DNA from: JAZNBI01 sp045586995
GTDB taxonomy: Bacteria; Bacillota; Clostridia; Oscillospirales; CAG-272
Reading direction: 5' to 3'
Assembly: GCA_045586995.1 (NCBI GenBank)
Contig: JAZNBI010000126.1
Span: 1-23,274, forward strand
DNA length: 23,274 nucleotides
Made by a program: the position numbers and the translations under genes
In this document: piece by piece, positions 8,859-16,833 of the stretch
How the letters are laid out: every line of letters begins with the position of its first letter
Position numbering within the stretch: position 1 is the stretch's first letter
The notes under the pieces: generated by a model
Databases searched by the model: none
The model's input: only the letters and a program-made list of their open reading frames with translations
Told to the model about the DNA's origin: nothing

Positions 8859-10457
8859 TTATCTTTTATTTGTGTAATCGGGCAAAAGTTTCGGTGATAC
8901 CTTATCCGTATCGATTTTTGCTTCTGTTATCTCATTTTCAAATTTTTCAACGTGTTTAAGCGTAAGTTTGCCTACGGTAACGTTCTTTGCTTTAGCGGCA
9001 GCATTTTGTCCTGCGCTTCTTCCGAATACGATAATATCGAGCAATGAGTTACCCATAAGACGGTTTTTGCCGTGAATTCCACCGACTGCTTCGCCTGCAA
9101 CGTAGAGATTTTCAACGTTGGTGGTCATTCCGTCGGGAGTTATATCAAGACCGCCGTTTTGATAGTGAAGTGTCGGGTAAACCAAAATCGGCTCGCGGCG
9201 AATATCTATGCCGTATTTTGCAAACATTCTGTACATGGCGGGGATTCGAGCCATAATAGTGCCTTCTCCGCCGATCTTTTCGATCATAGGAGTATCAAGC
9301 CAAACCGCTTTACCGCTGCCTGTATCAATTCCTGCGTCGCGCTCTGAACATTCTCTTATGATAGATGCTGCGGAAACGTCGCGGGTTTCAAGCGGATGCA
9401 TAAATACCTTGCCGTCTGCATTGATAAGCTTTGCTCCGAGTGAACGCACCTTTTCGGTAACGAGCGCGCCGAAAATCTGTTCGGGATATGCCGCGCCTGT
9501 CGGGTGGTATTGAAGTGTTTCGGCGTAAAGCAGCTTCGCGCCTACTCTGTAACCGAGAACAAGACCGTCGGCAGTAGCTCCATAGTGATTAGATGTCGGG
9601 AATCCTTGATAATGCATACGTCCTGCGCCGCCCGTCGCAATGATAACCGTTTTTGCGCGAGCAACGAGAATTTCCTTGGTTTCCATATTCATAAGAACTG
9701 CGCCTGCTGCATTGCCGTTTTCGTCAAGAATAAGCTCAACGGCAGAGGTGAAGTCAACAACCGGAATTTGGCGGTTTAACACCTCGTCGCGGAGAGTTCT
9801 CATAATTTCAGCACCCGAATAGTCCTTTGCGGCGTGCATTCTCTTGCGGGATGTTCCTCCGCCGTGGGTAGTTATCATCGTTCCGTCGGGAGCTTTATCA
9901 AACTCAACTCCGAGCTCATTGAGCCATCCGATAGCTTCGGGAGCTTCGGTAACGAGCTTTGCGAGCAGCTCGCGCTTTGCGGCAAAATGGCCGCCGCCGA
10001 ATGCGTCGACAAAGTGTATCGCCGGAGAATCTCCCGGCTTGTCAGCGGCTTGGATGCCGCCCTCTGCCATCATTGTGTTTGCATCGCCGATACGAAGCTT
10101 TGTAACAATTAAAACGTTTGCGCCTGCGTTGTGCGCCTCTATTGCCGCGGACGCGCCTGCGCCGCCTCCGCCTATTACGAGCACATCAACGTCGTAATCG
10201 GGAGCGTCAAGCTTGATCTCATCGGGATTTATACGGCTGTGCGCCTGAAGCATTTCTGCCAGCTCGCGCGGAACGTTGTCGCCTTTATTGGGCCCTATTT
10301 TTAATGTTTCGAATTCATCCTTTTTGTAATCGGGATGAAACTTTGCAAGCAGATCTTCCTTTTCCTTTGCGGTCATACGCGGCGGCTCATAAGCGATATT
10401 TGTTTCACGTGCCGCCTCAAGCTTGCGGATAGATTCGGTGAATTTCTCTGAATACAT
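8859..10457 (-). CDS. frdA: Soluble fumarate reductase flavoprotein subunit (FrdA/TfrA-like)
   Basis: FAD-containing catalytic subunit reducing fumarate to succinate. After an unusual N-terminal stretch of about 85 residues comes the FAD loop GGGGAG (96-101), then the fumarate reductase active site: His318 in QYHPTG, Arg359 in ETRD, His431 in PTLHY and Arg466 in NRLMGNS, so all catalytic positions known from E. coli FrdA are kept. The His that binds FAD covalently in membrane enzymes is replaced by Asn127 (ANTMMAEGG), which predicts non-covalent FAD as in thiol:fumarate reductase TfrA. It is 532 residues long. An AAGGAGG site precedes the ATG; frdB ends 13 bases upstream. No membrane-anchor genes follow. 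Aspartate oxidase is an alternative family, but the FrdB partner and the fumC neighbour argue against it. Confidence 0.9.
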   Translation of the reverse strand: MYSEKFTESIRKLEAARETNIAYEPPRMTAKEKEDLLAKFHPDYKKDEFETLKIGPNKGDNVPRELAEMLQAHSRINPDEIKLDAPDYDVDVLVIGGGGAGASAAIEAHNAGANVLIVTKLRIGDANTMMAEGGIQAADKPGDSPAIHFVDAFGGGHFAAKRELLAKLVTEAPEAIGWLNELGVEFDKAPDGTMITTHGGGTSRKRMHAAKDYSGAEIMRTLRDEVLNRQIPVVDFTSAVELILDENGNAAGAVLMNMETKEILVARAKTVIIATGGAGRMHYQGFPTSNHYGATADGLVLGYRVGAKLLYAETLQYHPTGAAYPEQIFGALVTEKVRSLGAKLINADGKVFMHPLETRDVSAASIIRECSERDAGIDTGSGKAVWLDTPMIEKIGGEGTIMARIPAMYRMFAKYGIDIRREPILVYPTLHYQNGGLDITPDGMTTNVENLYVAGEAVGGIHGKNRLMGNSLLDIIVFGRSAGQNAAAKAKNVTVGKLTLKHVEKFENEITEAKIDTDKVSPKLLPDYTNKR

Positions 10458-10470
10458 ATTATGAACCTCC

Positions 10471-11145
10471 TTATTTTTCTATATCTCGATTGTTGTAAAG
10501 CTCTTTCATATCCTCGATGCTCTTACCCATAAGCGCTTCGAGAAGCTCGTTGAAGGAGCCGTCTTTGATCTCTTTTATGCGGTCGGAGAGGTGCTCACTC
10601 TTGGGAGCGAGATACTTTCCGTTTATGCGGCGCGCAAGCATAGCAACCTGGGGATGAGAAATTCCCGCAGGGCAACGCGAGGAGCAAACTCCGCACATAA
10701 CGCAGTCAAAGCTTTCGTCTGCGCATTTCTCAAACTCGCCTCTCTGCGCATATGCTATGTATTGCATAACGTTAAGTCCCTGCGTACAAGATTTGGTGCA
10801 GGCGTTACAGCCGATACAAGCATAAATCTCAGGATATAACTGCATCATTATCTGCTCGGTTATATCAATTTTATTAACATCATATACCTGCTTTACCAGA
10901 GGGAAGAAGGGTAAAGTAGCGATATACATATCGTTTTCTACCTTTGTCTGACAAGCAAGACAAACCTTGAGCTCGCGGTCACCTTTGATTCGGTAAATAG
11001 TCGCACAAGCTCCGCAAAATCCGTTACGGCATCCGCAGCCGCGCACGAGCTGATATCCGGAATATTCCATAGCGCGCATGATAGTCAAATTGTCCGGTAC
11101 TTGATATTTTTTACCGAACAGAAAAACATTTACCATATTTTCCAT
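10471..11145 (-). CDS. frdB: Fumarate reductase iron-sulfur subunit (FrdB/TfrB-like)
   Basis: Electron-transfer partner of FrdA. The 224-residue protein has an N-terminal [2Fe-2S] domain (Cys37, 39, 44, 47 in GCGCRNGFCGAC, then Cys62/Cys65) and a C-terminal part with two CxxCxxCxxxC motifs (Cys110-120 and Cys148-158). The canonical enzyme has one [4Fe-4S] and one [3Fe-4S] cluster; the full cysteine sets here suggest two [4Fe-4S]. It lacks the HdrB-like CCG domain that methanogen TfrB carries at its C-terminus; a separate HdrB is encoded in the same operon. I chose the ATG at 11145 because GGAG sits 6 bases before it; an ATG four codons upstream has its purine run too close. A small CGCC-TATAA-GGCG stem (11160-11172) lies in the gap after flxA. 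Confidence 0.88.
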   Translation of the reverse strand: MENMVNVFLFGKKYQVPDNLTIMRAMEYSGYQLVRGCGCRNGFCGACATIYRIKGDRELKVCLACQTKVENDMYIATLPFFPLVKQVYDVNKIDITEQIMMQLYPEIYACIGCNACTKSCTQGLNVMQYIAYAQRGEFEKCADESFDCVMCGVCSSRCPAGISHPQVAMLARRINGKYLAPKSEHLSDRIKEIKDGSFNELLEALMGKSIEDMKELYNNRDIEK

Positions 11146-11180
11146 TACAATCTCCATTCCGCCTTATAGGCGTTATAAAC

Positions 11181-12014
11181 TTAATACTCGTCGGGAAGCT
11201 CATCCAGCTCGTCAAATCTGAAGACGGGGCCGTCCTTGCAAACATATTTTTCACCGACATTACAACGTCCGCACTTGCCTATTCCGCATTTCATACGAAG
11301 CTCAAGTGTTGTATAAATTTGAGTTTTTTGGAATCCCAGGGAATAAAGTCCGTCAAGTGTAAATTTAATCATTATCGGAGGGCCGCAGAGCACCGCGGTT
11401 TTATTGGTGTCGAAGCCAAGCTCCTTTACATAGTTCGGAACAAATCCCACGTGTCCGTCCCAACCGGGCTGTTCACGGTCGATAGTCAGATGCACGTTAA
11501 CACCTGCGTCATTTGCCCATTCGTCTATGATTTCACGGTAGTCGAGCAGGTCATCCTTGCTTCGAGAACCGTATACGATATCTATCGTGCCGTATTTTTC
11601 GCGATGGAAACGGCAGTAATTTATAACAGAGCGCAAAGGCGCAAGACCTACACCGCCTGCAATAAAGAGCAGATTTTTTCCTACAAATTCATCATCAACG
11701 GGGAAGGGCTTTCCGTACGGACCGCGAATGGTAAGCTGTTGTCCTACCTCTGCCTGATGCAACCATTCGGTAACGCAACCGCACTTTTTGATGGAAAATT
11801 CCATATATTCGGTATTTGTGGGTGAGGACGTTATCGAGAACATTGCCTCGCCTACTCCCGGGATCGAAAGCATTGCGCATTGTCCCGGACGGTGCTCAAA
11901 GGGCTTTTCTCCGTTAGGAGTAACCACTCTGAAGGTTTTGATGTCCGGAGTGTCTATACGAATATCGGTTATAACACCGATTTTGGGCATCAGAGGTTCG
12001 TTTCTATTATTCAT
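11181..12014 (-). CDS. flxA: FAD/NAD(P)H-binding oxidoreductase subunit FlxA (AsrB/PyrK-like)
   Basis: Likely NADH entry point of the Flx-Hdr complex. This 277-residue ferredoxin-reductase-fold protein has the FAD motif MFSITSSP (58-65), RGPYGKPFP, the nucleotide-binding GGVGLAP (120-126), CGPPIM (210-215) and a C-terminal [2Fe-2S] motif CX4CX2CX7C (Cys243, 248, 251, 259). This layout is shared by AsrB, PyrK, hydrogenase gamma subunits and FlxA; the neighbouring flxBCD and hdrABC decide the name. I chose the ATG at 12014, which has GGAGG 8 bases upstream and overlaps the flxB stop by 8 bases; an in-frame GTG three codons earlier falls on the ribosome-binding site. NADH rather than NADPH preference is assumed from the family. 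Confidence 0.88.
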   Translation of the reverse strand: MNNRNEPLMPKIGVITDIRIDTPDIKTFRVVTPNGEKPFEHRPGQCAMLSIPGVGEAMFSITSSPTNTEYMEFSIKKCGCVTEWLHQAEVGQQLTIRGPYGKPFPVDDEFVGKNLLFIAGGVGLAPLRSVINYCRFHREKYGTIDIVYGSRSKDDLLDYREIIDEWANDAGVNVHLTIDREQPGWDGHVGFVPNYVKELGFDTNKTAVLCGPPIMIKFTLDGLYSLGFQKTQIYTTLELRMKCGIGKCGRCNVGEKYVCKDGPVFRFDELDELPDEY

Positions 12015-13035
12015 TACTTTCACCTCCGAGATTTTTCATAACTTTAACTATATTCATAGAGATCGGACATTTGGAAAGACATCTTCCGCATCCGACGCAG
12101 CTGAACATTCCGTCGTTATTGGTGGGATAATATACCAGCTTGTGCATAAAACGCTGACGGAAGCGCTCAAGCTGTGTAAGTCGCGGTTGTCCTGCCGACA
12201 TTTTTGTGAAATCGGAATACATACACGAATCCCAGCAACGGAAACGGCGAACGCCGCTCTTTGTTTTGAAATCGCGAATATCATAGCATTGACACGTTGG
12301 GCAGACAAAGGTACACGTACCGCAACCGAGGCAGCTTTCCGAGAGCTTTTTCCATTCGGGTCTGTCAAAGAGCTTACCCGTAAGTCCTGCACCGAATCCG
12401 TCGGTAGTGAGGTTTGCGAGCGGAAGCTCGGAAAGACGTTCTTTTACAAGCTTCTTTTGAGCATCAAGCTCATTACTTTCGCACGGCTCGGTAATTCCGT
12501 CCACGGAAGCAAGAAGCGATTCTCCTTTTTCCGTGTTTGCCTGCAAATACAGTTGGTTATTTTCTATCCAGCAGCTGATATCTCCGAGCGGATTTGTCAC
12601 ATCTATACCGAACGTTCCGCAAAAGCAGGTTTCGGCAGGGCGTGTGCACGCCATTGAAACAATAATGCCGTGCTCGCGGCGAGCTGCATAATAGGAATCG
12701 ACCGGCTCGGAAAGAAAAACTCTGTCGAGCACGTCAAAGCTACGCACGTCGCACGCACGAACTCCGAAAACGACAAAATCCTCGTTTTCGTCGCGAGTAT
12801 CGATGATCTCGATATTCTTTCCCGAAACCTTAAAATCCATAAGGTTTTCGGTTTGAGGGAAGAAGAAATCCTTCGCACTGCGAACGGTGTTGAGTGCTTG
12901 CGAATATTCGACACCTTCCTGCCATTTTACAAAATGAGTTTGACCGTCGTTAAGCTCGGAGGGCAGGTAAAGAGCATATTCAGAAGATATTTGAGAGAAA
13001 AATTTGTTTATATTGTCAAACGACATTTTACGCAT
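12007..13035 (-). CDS. flxB: FlxB-like 4Fe-4S dicluster subunit (AsrA-like)
   Basis: A 342-residue iron-sulfur protein relaying electrons between FlxA and the rest of the complex. The N-terminal two thirds resemble the A subunit of anaerobic sulfite reductase (FGVRACDVRSF around 90-100; CTRPAETCFCG at 130-140). The C-terminus has two [4Fe-4S] motifs (Cys235/238/241/245 and Cys313/316/319/323), with RFRQRFMHKLVYYP between them. No sirohaem sulfite reductase C subunit is nearby, so a sulfite reductase is unlikely. The ATG at 13035 has AGAGG 8 bases upstream and overlaps the flxC stop by 8 bases; a GTG three codons earlier overlaps the ribosome-binding site. The split of the names flxB and flxC between the two dicluster subunits is tentative. 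Confidence 0.83.
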   Translation of the reverse strand: MRKMSFDNINKFFSQISSEYALYLPSELNDGQTHFVKWQEGVEYSQALNTVRSAKDFFFPQTENLMDFKVSGKNIEIIDTRDENEDFVVFGVRACDVRSFDVLDRVFLSEPVDSYYAARREHGIIVSMACTRPAETCFCGTFGIDVTNPLGDISCWIENNQLYLQANTEKGESLLASVDGITEPCESNELDAQKKLVKERLSELPLANLTTDGFGAGLTGKLFDRPEWKKLSESCLGCGTCTFVCPTCQCYDIRDFKTKSGVRRFRCWDSCMYSDFTKMSAGQPRLTQLERFRQRFMHKLVYYPTNNDGMFSCVGCGRCLSKCPISMNIVKVMKNLGGESNE

Positions 13036-14023
13036 TTTTGCCACCTCTTTCTACGGCTTCCGAGGGCTCGGGGTCTTCTTTTGTATAGTTTACAAGCGGA
13101 GATCTGCTTCCTATCTCGGCACCTGCCTGATACTCACCGTAAAGCGAATTTATATCCTTTATAAATTTACGGTTTAGCAGATGGAGCGGAATGTGTTGCG
13201 GGCAGACCCTTGAACATTCTCCGCAGTCGGTACAACGCCCCGCAACGTGGAAGGCGCGTATGATATGAAACATTTTTTCTTCAAAGCTGTCTGCGGCAGC
13301 TTTGTTTTCGACTCCCGAAGCAGGATTGTCGAAAACGCACTTTTCACAACTACAAGCGGGGCAAATGTCACGGCAGGCGTTGCAACGAATACAACGGGAA
13401 AGCTCGCCCTGCCAAAATTCAAAACGCTCGTCCTCGGTCATATTTTCAAGCTTTGATACCTCATCAAAGCGGTGAGAGTCAAGCACTTCGCCGTCCTCAC
13501 CCAAAAGCTCATCATAGGCAACAGCTTTTTTTGATTTGCAATTAGCGCAACGCTCGGAAAGCACATCGACTTTTGAAAGCGTAATGTCGCCGTCGTAGAG
13601 AGTATGCACTATAACCGAATCGCCGTCAAAATCGATATTTCGTATAGCGTTTGATGACTTCGCCTTTATTTTGTTGATATCTACCATCGAGTTGCAGGAA
13701 ATTGCAACGGCATATACCTTTTCACGGTCGAAGCGGTGCTCGGTTAAAAGCTGATTAAAGGAATATGTATCGCACGGCTTAAGAAAAACAAGCACCTTTC
13801 CTTCGCCTTTGCGAGTTTCTTCTATAAGATATTTTGAAAAGTTTGCTCCGCAAAAATCGCAGAAAACAAAATCCTTTTCCATTTCTTCGATATTTTGAAA
13901 TAAATACGGCGTTATATCATAGGAGAACTCACCGCGCTTCCAACCGAATGCACGGTCAACAGTGCCGTTGGCAAACAATTCTTTTGCTTTTTCAATAAGC
14001 ATTTCGCGAGTTAATGCTTGCAT
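13028..14023 (-). CDS. flxC: FlxC-like 4Fe-4S dicluster subunit
   Basis: A 331-residue second dicluster subunit of the Flx module. The N-terminal domain has LVFLKPCDTYSF (78-89), a motif shared with FrhB/AsrA-like proteins, plus extra cysteine pairs (Cys55/Cys58, Cys159/Cys162). The C-terminal half has CIRCNACRDIC (211-221) followed by CSCEKC, and CTDCGECSRVC (264-274), each fit for a [4Fe-4S] cluster. The last 25 residues are acidic and look flexible. A perfect GGAGG lies 7 bases before the ATG, and the start overlaps the flxD end by 13 bases. It is presumed soluble because no signal peptide or membrane segment is visible. Confidence 0.82.
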   Translation of the reverse strand: MQALTREMLIEKAKELFANGTVDRAFGWKRGEFSYDITPYLFQNIEEMEKDFVFCDFCGANFSKYLIEETRKGEGKVLVFLKPCDTYSFNQLLTEHRFDREKVYAVAISCNSMVDINKIKAKSSNAIRNIDFDGDSVIVHTLYDGDITLSKVDVLSERCANCKSKKAVAYDELLGEDGEVLDSHRFDEVSKLENMTEDERFEFWQGELSRCIRCNACRDICPACSCEKCVFDNPASGVENKAAADSFEEKMFHIIRAFHVAGRCTDCGECSRVCPQHIPLHLLNRKFIKDINSLYGEYQAGAEIGSRSPLVNYTKEDPEPSEAVERGGKNA

Positions 14024-14445
14024 CGTAAATCCTCCAGTCTTTTGTTTTCGCCCAGAGCCGCTACCGTCTTAACAAAATCATTCATAGTTGCGGCGAATTT
14101 TGCTCCTTCTGCCGCCGAAACCCATTCTACGCGAGTGCGTTCCTTCTCGATTCCGAGATAGGAAAGCATTGAGAACATAAGCGACATACGGCGTCGGGTA
14201 AAGTAATTTCCCGATGTATAGTGGCAATCGCCCGGGTGGCAACCGCATATGATAACTCCGTCCGCACCGCGCTGAAACGCGCGGAGTATAAACATAGGAT
14301 TAACGCGGCAAGAGCAGGGAACTTTAATTATTTTAACCTCGGCGGGATAGGCAAGTCGATTGCTTCCCGCAAGGTCAGCTCCCGCATAGGAGCACCAGTT
14401 GCAGCAAAAAGCAACGATTTTCGGTTTATATTCGTTTACTTGCAT
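14011..14445 (-). CDS. flxD: FlxD / MvhD-like [2Fe-2S] subunit linking HdrA
   Basis: Small iron-sulfur protein that passes electrons to HdrA; in methanogens MvhD links the hydrogenase MvhAG to HdrABC. The 144-residue length fits MvhD (about 140). Conserved cysteines are CCNWC (14-18), CSC (44-46), CGC (67-69) and Cys74 in HPGDCHY, followed by the basic NYFTRRR. The frame stays open further upstream (to 14661), but that part is read inside hdrA and lacks homology; the ATG at 14445 starts the MvhD domain, has GGAGG 10 bases upstream and overlaps the hdrA stop by 10 bases. No hydrogenase genes accompany it, so FlxABC are its likely donors. Confidence 0.9.
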   Translation of the reverse strand: MQVNEYKPKIVAFCCNWCSYAGADLAGSNRLAYPAEVKIIKVPCSCRVNPMFILRAFQRGADGVIICGCHPGDCHYTSGNYFTRRRMSLMFSMLSYLGIEKERTRVEWVSAAEGAKFAATMNDFVKTVAALGENKRLEDLRCKH

Positions 14446-16427
14446 ATTGCATCTACCTCCGCGAAGATTTGTGAGCTTGCAAAGCCCTTTAAGTCCATTG
14501 CACCCGACGGGCAGGCAACGGTACATGCTCCGCAGCCCTGACATACGGCTTCGTTGACCTGAGCCACACGGCGAACACGTGTAGTGCGGTCGGGCATACG
14601 GAATTCCTTGTTTTCGTATGTAATTGCGCCGTAAGGACAAACCTTTTCGCACGACGAGCATCCGTTACACATAAGCTCATTCGGTTTTGCTACGCAAGGA
14701 TTGCCCACAAGCTTATCCTTGGAAAGAAGTCCGATGACCTTTGCGGCTGCTGCGCCCGCTTGCGATACTGTTTCGGGGATATCCTTAGGACCTTGGCAGG
14801 TTCCCGAAAGATATACGCCGGCAGTAGGGCTTTCAACAGGGCGAAGCTTGGGGTGCGCTTCCGTAAAGAAGTCGTTTGTATCCATACTTGCCGTAAGCAT
14901 TGTGGCAAGCGGACGAGCTGATTTATCCGGCTCGATAGCGGCGGCAAGCACAACGAGGTCTGCCTCGATGAGAAGCTGCTTATCAGCCAACAGATCCGAT
15001 GCCTGAACCATCAGCTTATCGCCGACGGGCGAAACCTTACCGACCATGCCCTTTATGTAATGAACACCGTATTCCTCTACGGCGCGACGGTAAAATTCGT
15101 CGAATGCCTTTCCGGGTGTACGAACGTCTATATAGAATACGTATACGTCGGTGTCGGGATATTTATCGCGTGTGAGCATAGCGTGCTTTGCGGTATACAT
15201 ACAGCAGATCTTGGAACAGTATTCCTTTCCTTTTCCGCAATCCGAGCAGCGCGAGCCGACGCATTGAACAAACACTATGGTTTTGGGATGCTTCAAGTCG
15301 GAAGGACGAAGCAAAACGCCGTTTGTAGGTCCTGCGGCATTTGTCAAACGCTCAAATTCAAGCGAGGTGATAACGTCCTTTGACTGATTATAAGCGAACT
15401 CGTCGAATTTATCCATCGAGATCGGATTAAATCCGGTCGCTACGACGATTGCGCCGTATTTTTCCTCGATAAATTCATCCTTCGCCTTATAATCTATGGC
15501 ACCTGCGGTACAAACCTTTGAACAAACTCCGCATTTTCCGGTTTTCAGCATAGTACAGTAATCCGCGTCTATCGTTGCGACCTTCGGAACTGCTTGGGCA
15601 AATGGAATGTATATAGCGCGGCGGTTGTCCATTCCGAGATTAAATTCGTTGGGAACCTTCTTTTGAGGACATTTTTCGGTACAAAGACCGCAGCCGGTAC
15701 ATATATCTTCTTTAACATATCTTGCTTTTTTCTTGATCTGTACGGTAAAGTTTCCGACGAATCCCGAAACCTTTTCTACCTCGCTGTAAGAAAAGATTCG
15801 AATTTTTTCATGCTGCGCAACGTCAACCATTTTAGGCGTCAGTATACAAGCGGCGCAGTCGAGGGTAGGGAAGGTTTTATCGATCTGCGACATTTTGCCG
15901 CCTATCGTAGGAAGCTTTTCCACAATGTCGACCTCAAAGCCGGCATCTGCTATATCGAGCGCGGTTTGTATTCCCGCAATTCCACCGCCTATAACCAATG
16001 CGCGTTTTGTAACGGAGCTTTCGCCCGGCGTCAGCGGCGCGTTGAGGTTTACCTTGGCAATAGCGGCGCGTCCGAGAATAACTGCTTTTTCCGTGCCTGT
16101 GGCTTTATCCTTATGTATCCACGAGCACTGTTCACGAATATTGGCAATTTCAACCATATACGGATTGAGTCCTGCGGCTGCCGCGGTTTTTCTGAAGGTT
16201 GCTTCGTGCATACGCGGCGAGCAGGAACAAACGACAATACCTGTCAATTTATGCTCCGAAATAGCATTTTTTATAATATCTTGACCTGCTTGGGAGCACA
16301 TATATTGATAATTGGTAGAGAAAACAACGCCGGGCTCGCTTTTGAGCGCCTCGGAAACCGCTTCTACATCAACTGTTCCCGCGATGTTGCTTCCGCACCA
16401 ACAGACGAATACTCCGATTCTCTGCAT
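14436..16427 (-). CDS. hdrA: HdrA, flavin- and iron-sulfur core of heterodisulfide-reductase-like complex
   Basis: FAD subunit where flavin-based electron bifurcation occurs in characterised HdrABC complexes. The 663-residue length matches methanogen HdrA. Order of parts: N-terminal Cys-containing domain (CWCGSNIAG at 9-17; CSCSPR at 67-72), FAD loop GGGIAG (147-152) with LPTIGGKM, LDCAACILTPKM (189-200), two ferredoxin motifs (Cys243-253; Cys291-306), the HdrA hallmark CCMYTAKHA (408-416), and a C-terminal ferredoxin pair (Cys587-597; Cys629-639) that is the probable ferredoxin docking end. All positions read cysteine; no in-frame TGA. The ATG has GGAG about 10 bases upstream and follows hdrC by 14 bases. 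Confidence 0.95.
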   Translation of the reverse strand: MQRIGVFVCWCGSNIAGTVDVEAVSEALKSEPGVVFSTNYQYMCSQAGQDIIKNAISEHKLTGIVVCSCSPRMHEATFRKTAAAAGLNPYMVEIANIREQCSWIHKDKATGTEKAVILGRAAIAKVNLNAPLTPGESSVTKRALVIGGGIAGIQTALDIADAGFEVDIVEKLPTIGGKMSQIDKTFPTLDCAACILTPKMVDVAQHEKIRIFSYSEVEKVSGFVGNFTVQIKKKARYVKEDICTGCGLCTEKCPQKKVPNEFNLGMDNRRAIYIPFAQAVPKVATIDADYCTMLKTGKCGVCSKVCTAGAIDYKAKDEFIEEKYGAIVVATGFNPISMDKFDEFAYNQSKDVITSLEFERLTNAAGPTNGVLLRPSDLKHPKTIVFVQCVGSRCSDCGKGKEYCSKICCMYTAKHAMLTRDKYPDTDVYVFYIDVRTPGKAFDEFYRRAVEEYGVHYIKGMVGKVSPVGDKLMVQASDLLADKQLLIEADLVVLAAAIEPDKSARPLATMLTASMDTNDFFTEAHPKLRPVESPTAGVYLSGTCQGPKDIPETVSQAGAAAAKVIGLLSKDKLVGNPCVAKPNELMCNGCSSCEKVCPYGAITYENKEFRMPDRTTRVRRVAQVNEAVCQGCGACTVACPSGAMDLKGFASSQIFAEVDAICK

Positions 16428-16441
16428 CTGAGTTTTTCTCC

Positions 16442-16831
16442 TTACTTACTGTATTTTCGAAGTGCGCTGACGAGTGCCTGTTGAGGCATTTCGCTATCAA
16501 GCAGCTTCGGTATATCATCGGGCTTTAAATGATTTTCACCTTGGCGGCGAATTACTGCAAGCCGCACTGCTTCAACAAGCTTGGCGGGCTCCACGGAACG
16601 CGGACAGCGGTCAACACAAGCAAAGCAGGAAAGGCATTTATATATCGATTTGGATTTGAGCAACGGCTCGATATCTCCGCTTTCTACCATATACACGAAT
16701 TGGTGGGGATGATATTCCATCTCATCGTATGACGGACAGGTAGCAGAGCATTTGCCGCAACGCATACATTTTAGAGGATTTACTCCGCTTGTGCGAAGTA
16801 TCTGCTCCTTCATTTTTTCATTTTCATTCAT
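16442..16831 (-). CDS. hdrC: HdrC, dicluster ferredoxin-like subunit
   Basis: Carries electrons between HdrA and HdrB. The 129-residue protein has two CxxCxxCxxxCP motifs (Cys22-32 and Cys66-76) in a helical frame, with GVNPLKCMRCGKCSATCP typical of HdrC. It is shorter than methanogen HdrC (about 185 residues) but similar to bacterial ones. GGAG lies 8 bases before the ATG, and the hdrB stop is only two bases upstream. No membrane segment is seen, so it is not the HdrE/DsrM-linked kind. Confidence 0.93.
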   Translation of the reverse strand: MNENEKMKEQILRTSGVNPLKCMRCGKCSATCPSYDEMEYHPHQFVYMVESGDIEPLLKSKSIYKCLSCFACVDRCPRSVEPAKLVEAVRLAVIRRQGENHLKPDDIPKLLDSEMPQQALVSALRKYSK

Positions 16832-16833
16832 TT

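Noticed and set aside
11788..12657. A 289-codon open frame on the + strand across flxA and flxB
   Set aside because: It is antisense to two genes with clear iron-sulfur and flavin motifs and shows no domain of its own.
11181..13035. Anaerobic sulfite reductase (AsrAB)
   Set aside because: FlxA and FlxB resemble AsrB and AsrA, but there is no sirohaem AsrC gene, and the mvhD-like and hdr neighbours fit the Flx system.
14446..14661. A longer start for flxD inside hdrA
   Set aside because: The added 72 residues are an out-of-frame reading of hdrA's C-terminal ferredoxin domain; MvhD homology begins at the Met at 14445.
14436..16427. Selenocysteine in HdrA, as in some homologues
   Set aside because: All expected positions read cysteine codons and there is no in-frame TGA before the stop.
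15594..16484. A 296-codon open frame on the + strand across hdrA
   Set aside because: It is antisense to a well conserved HdrA and resembles no known protein.
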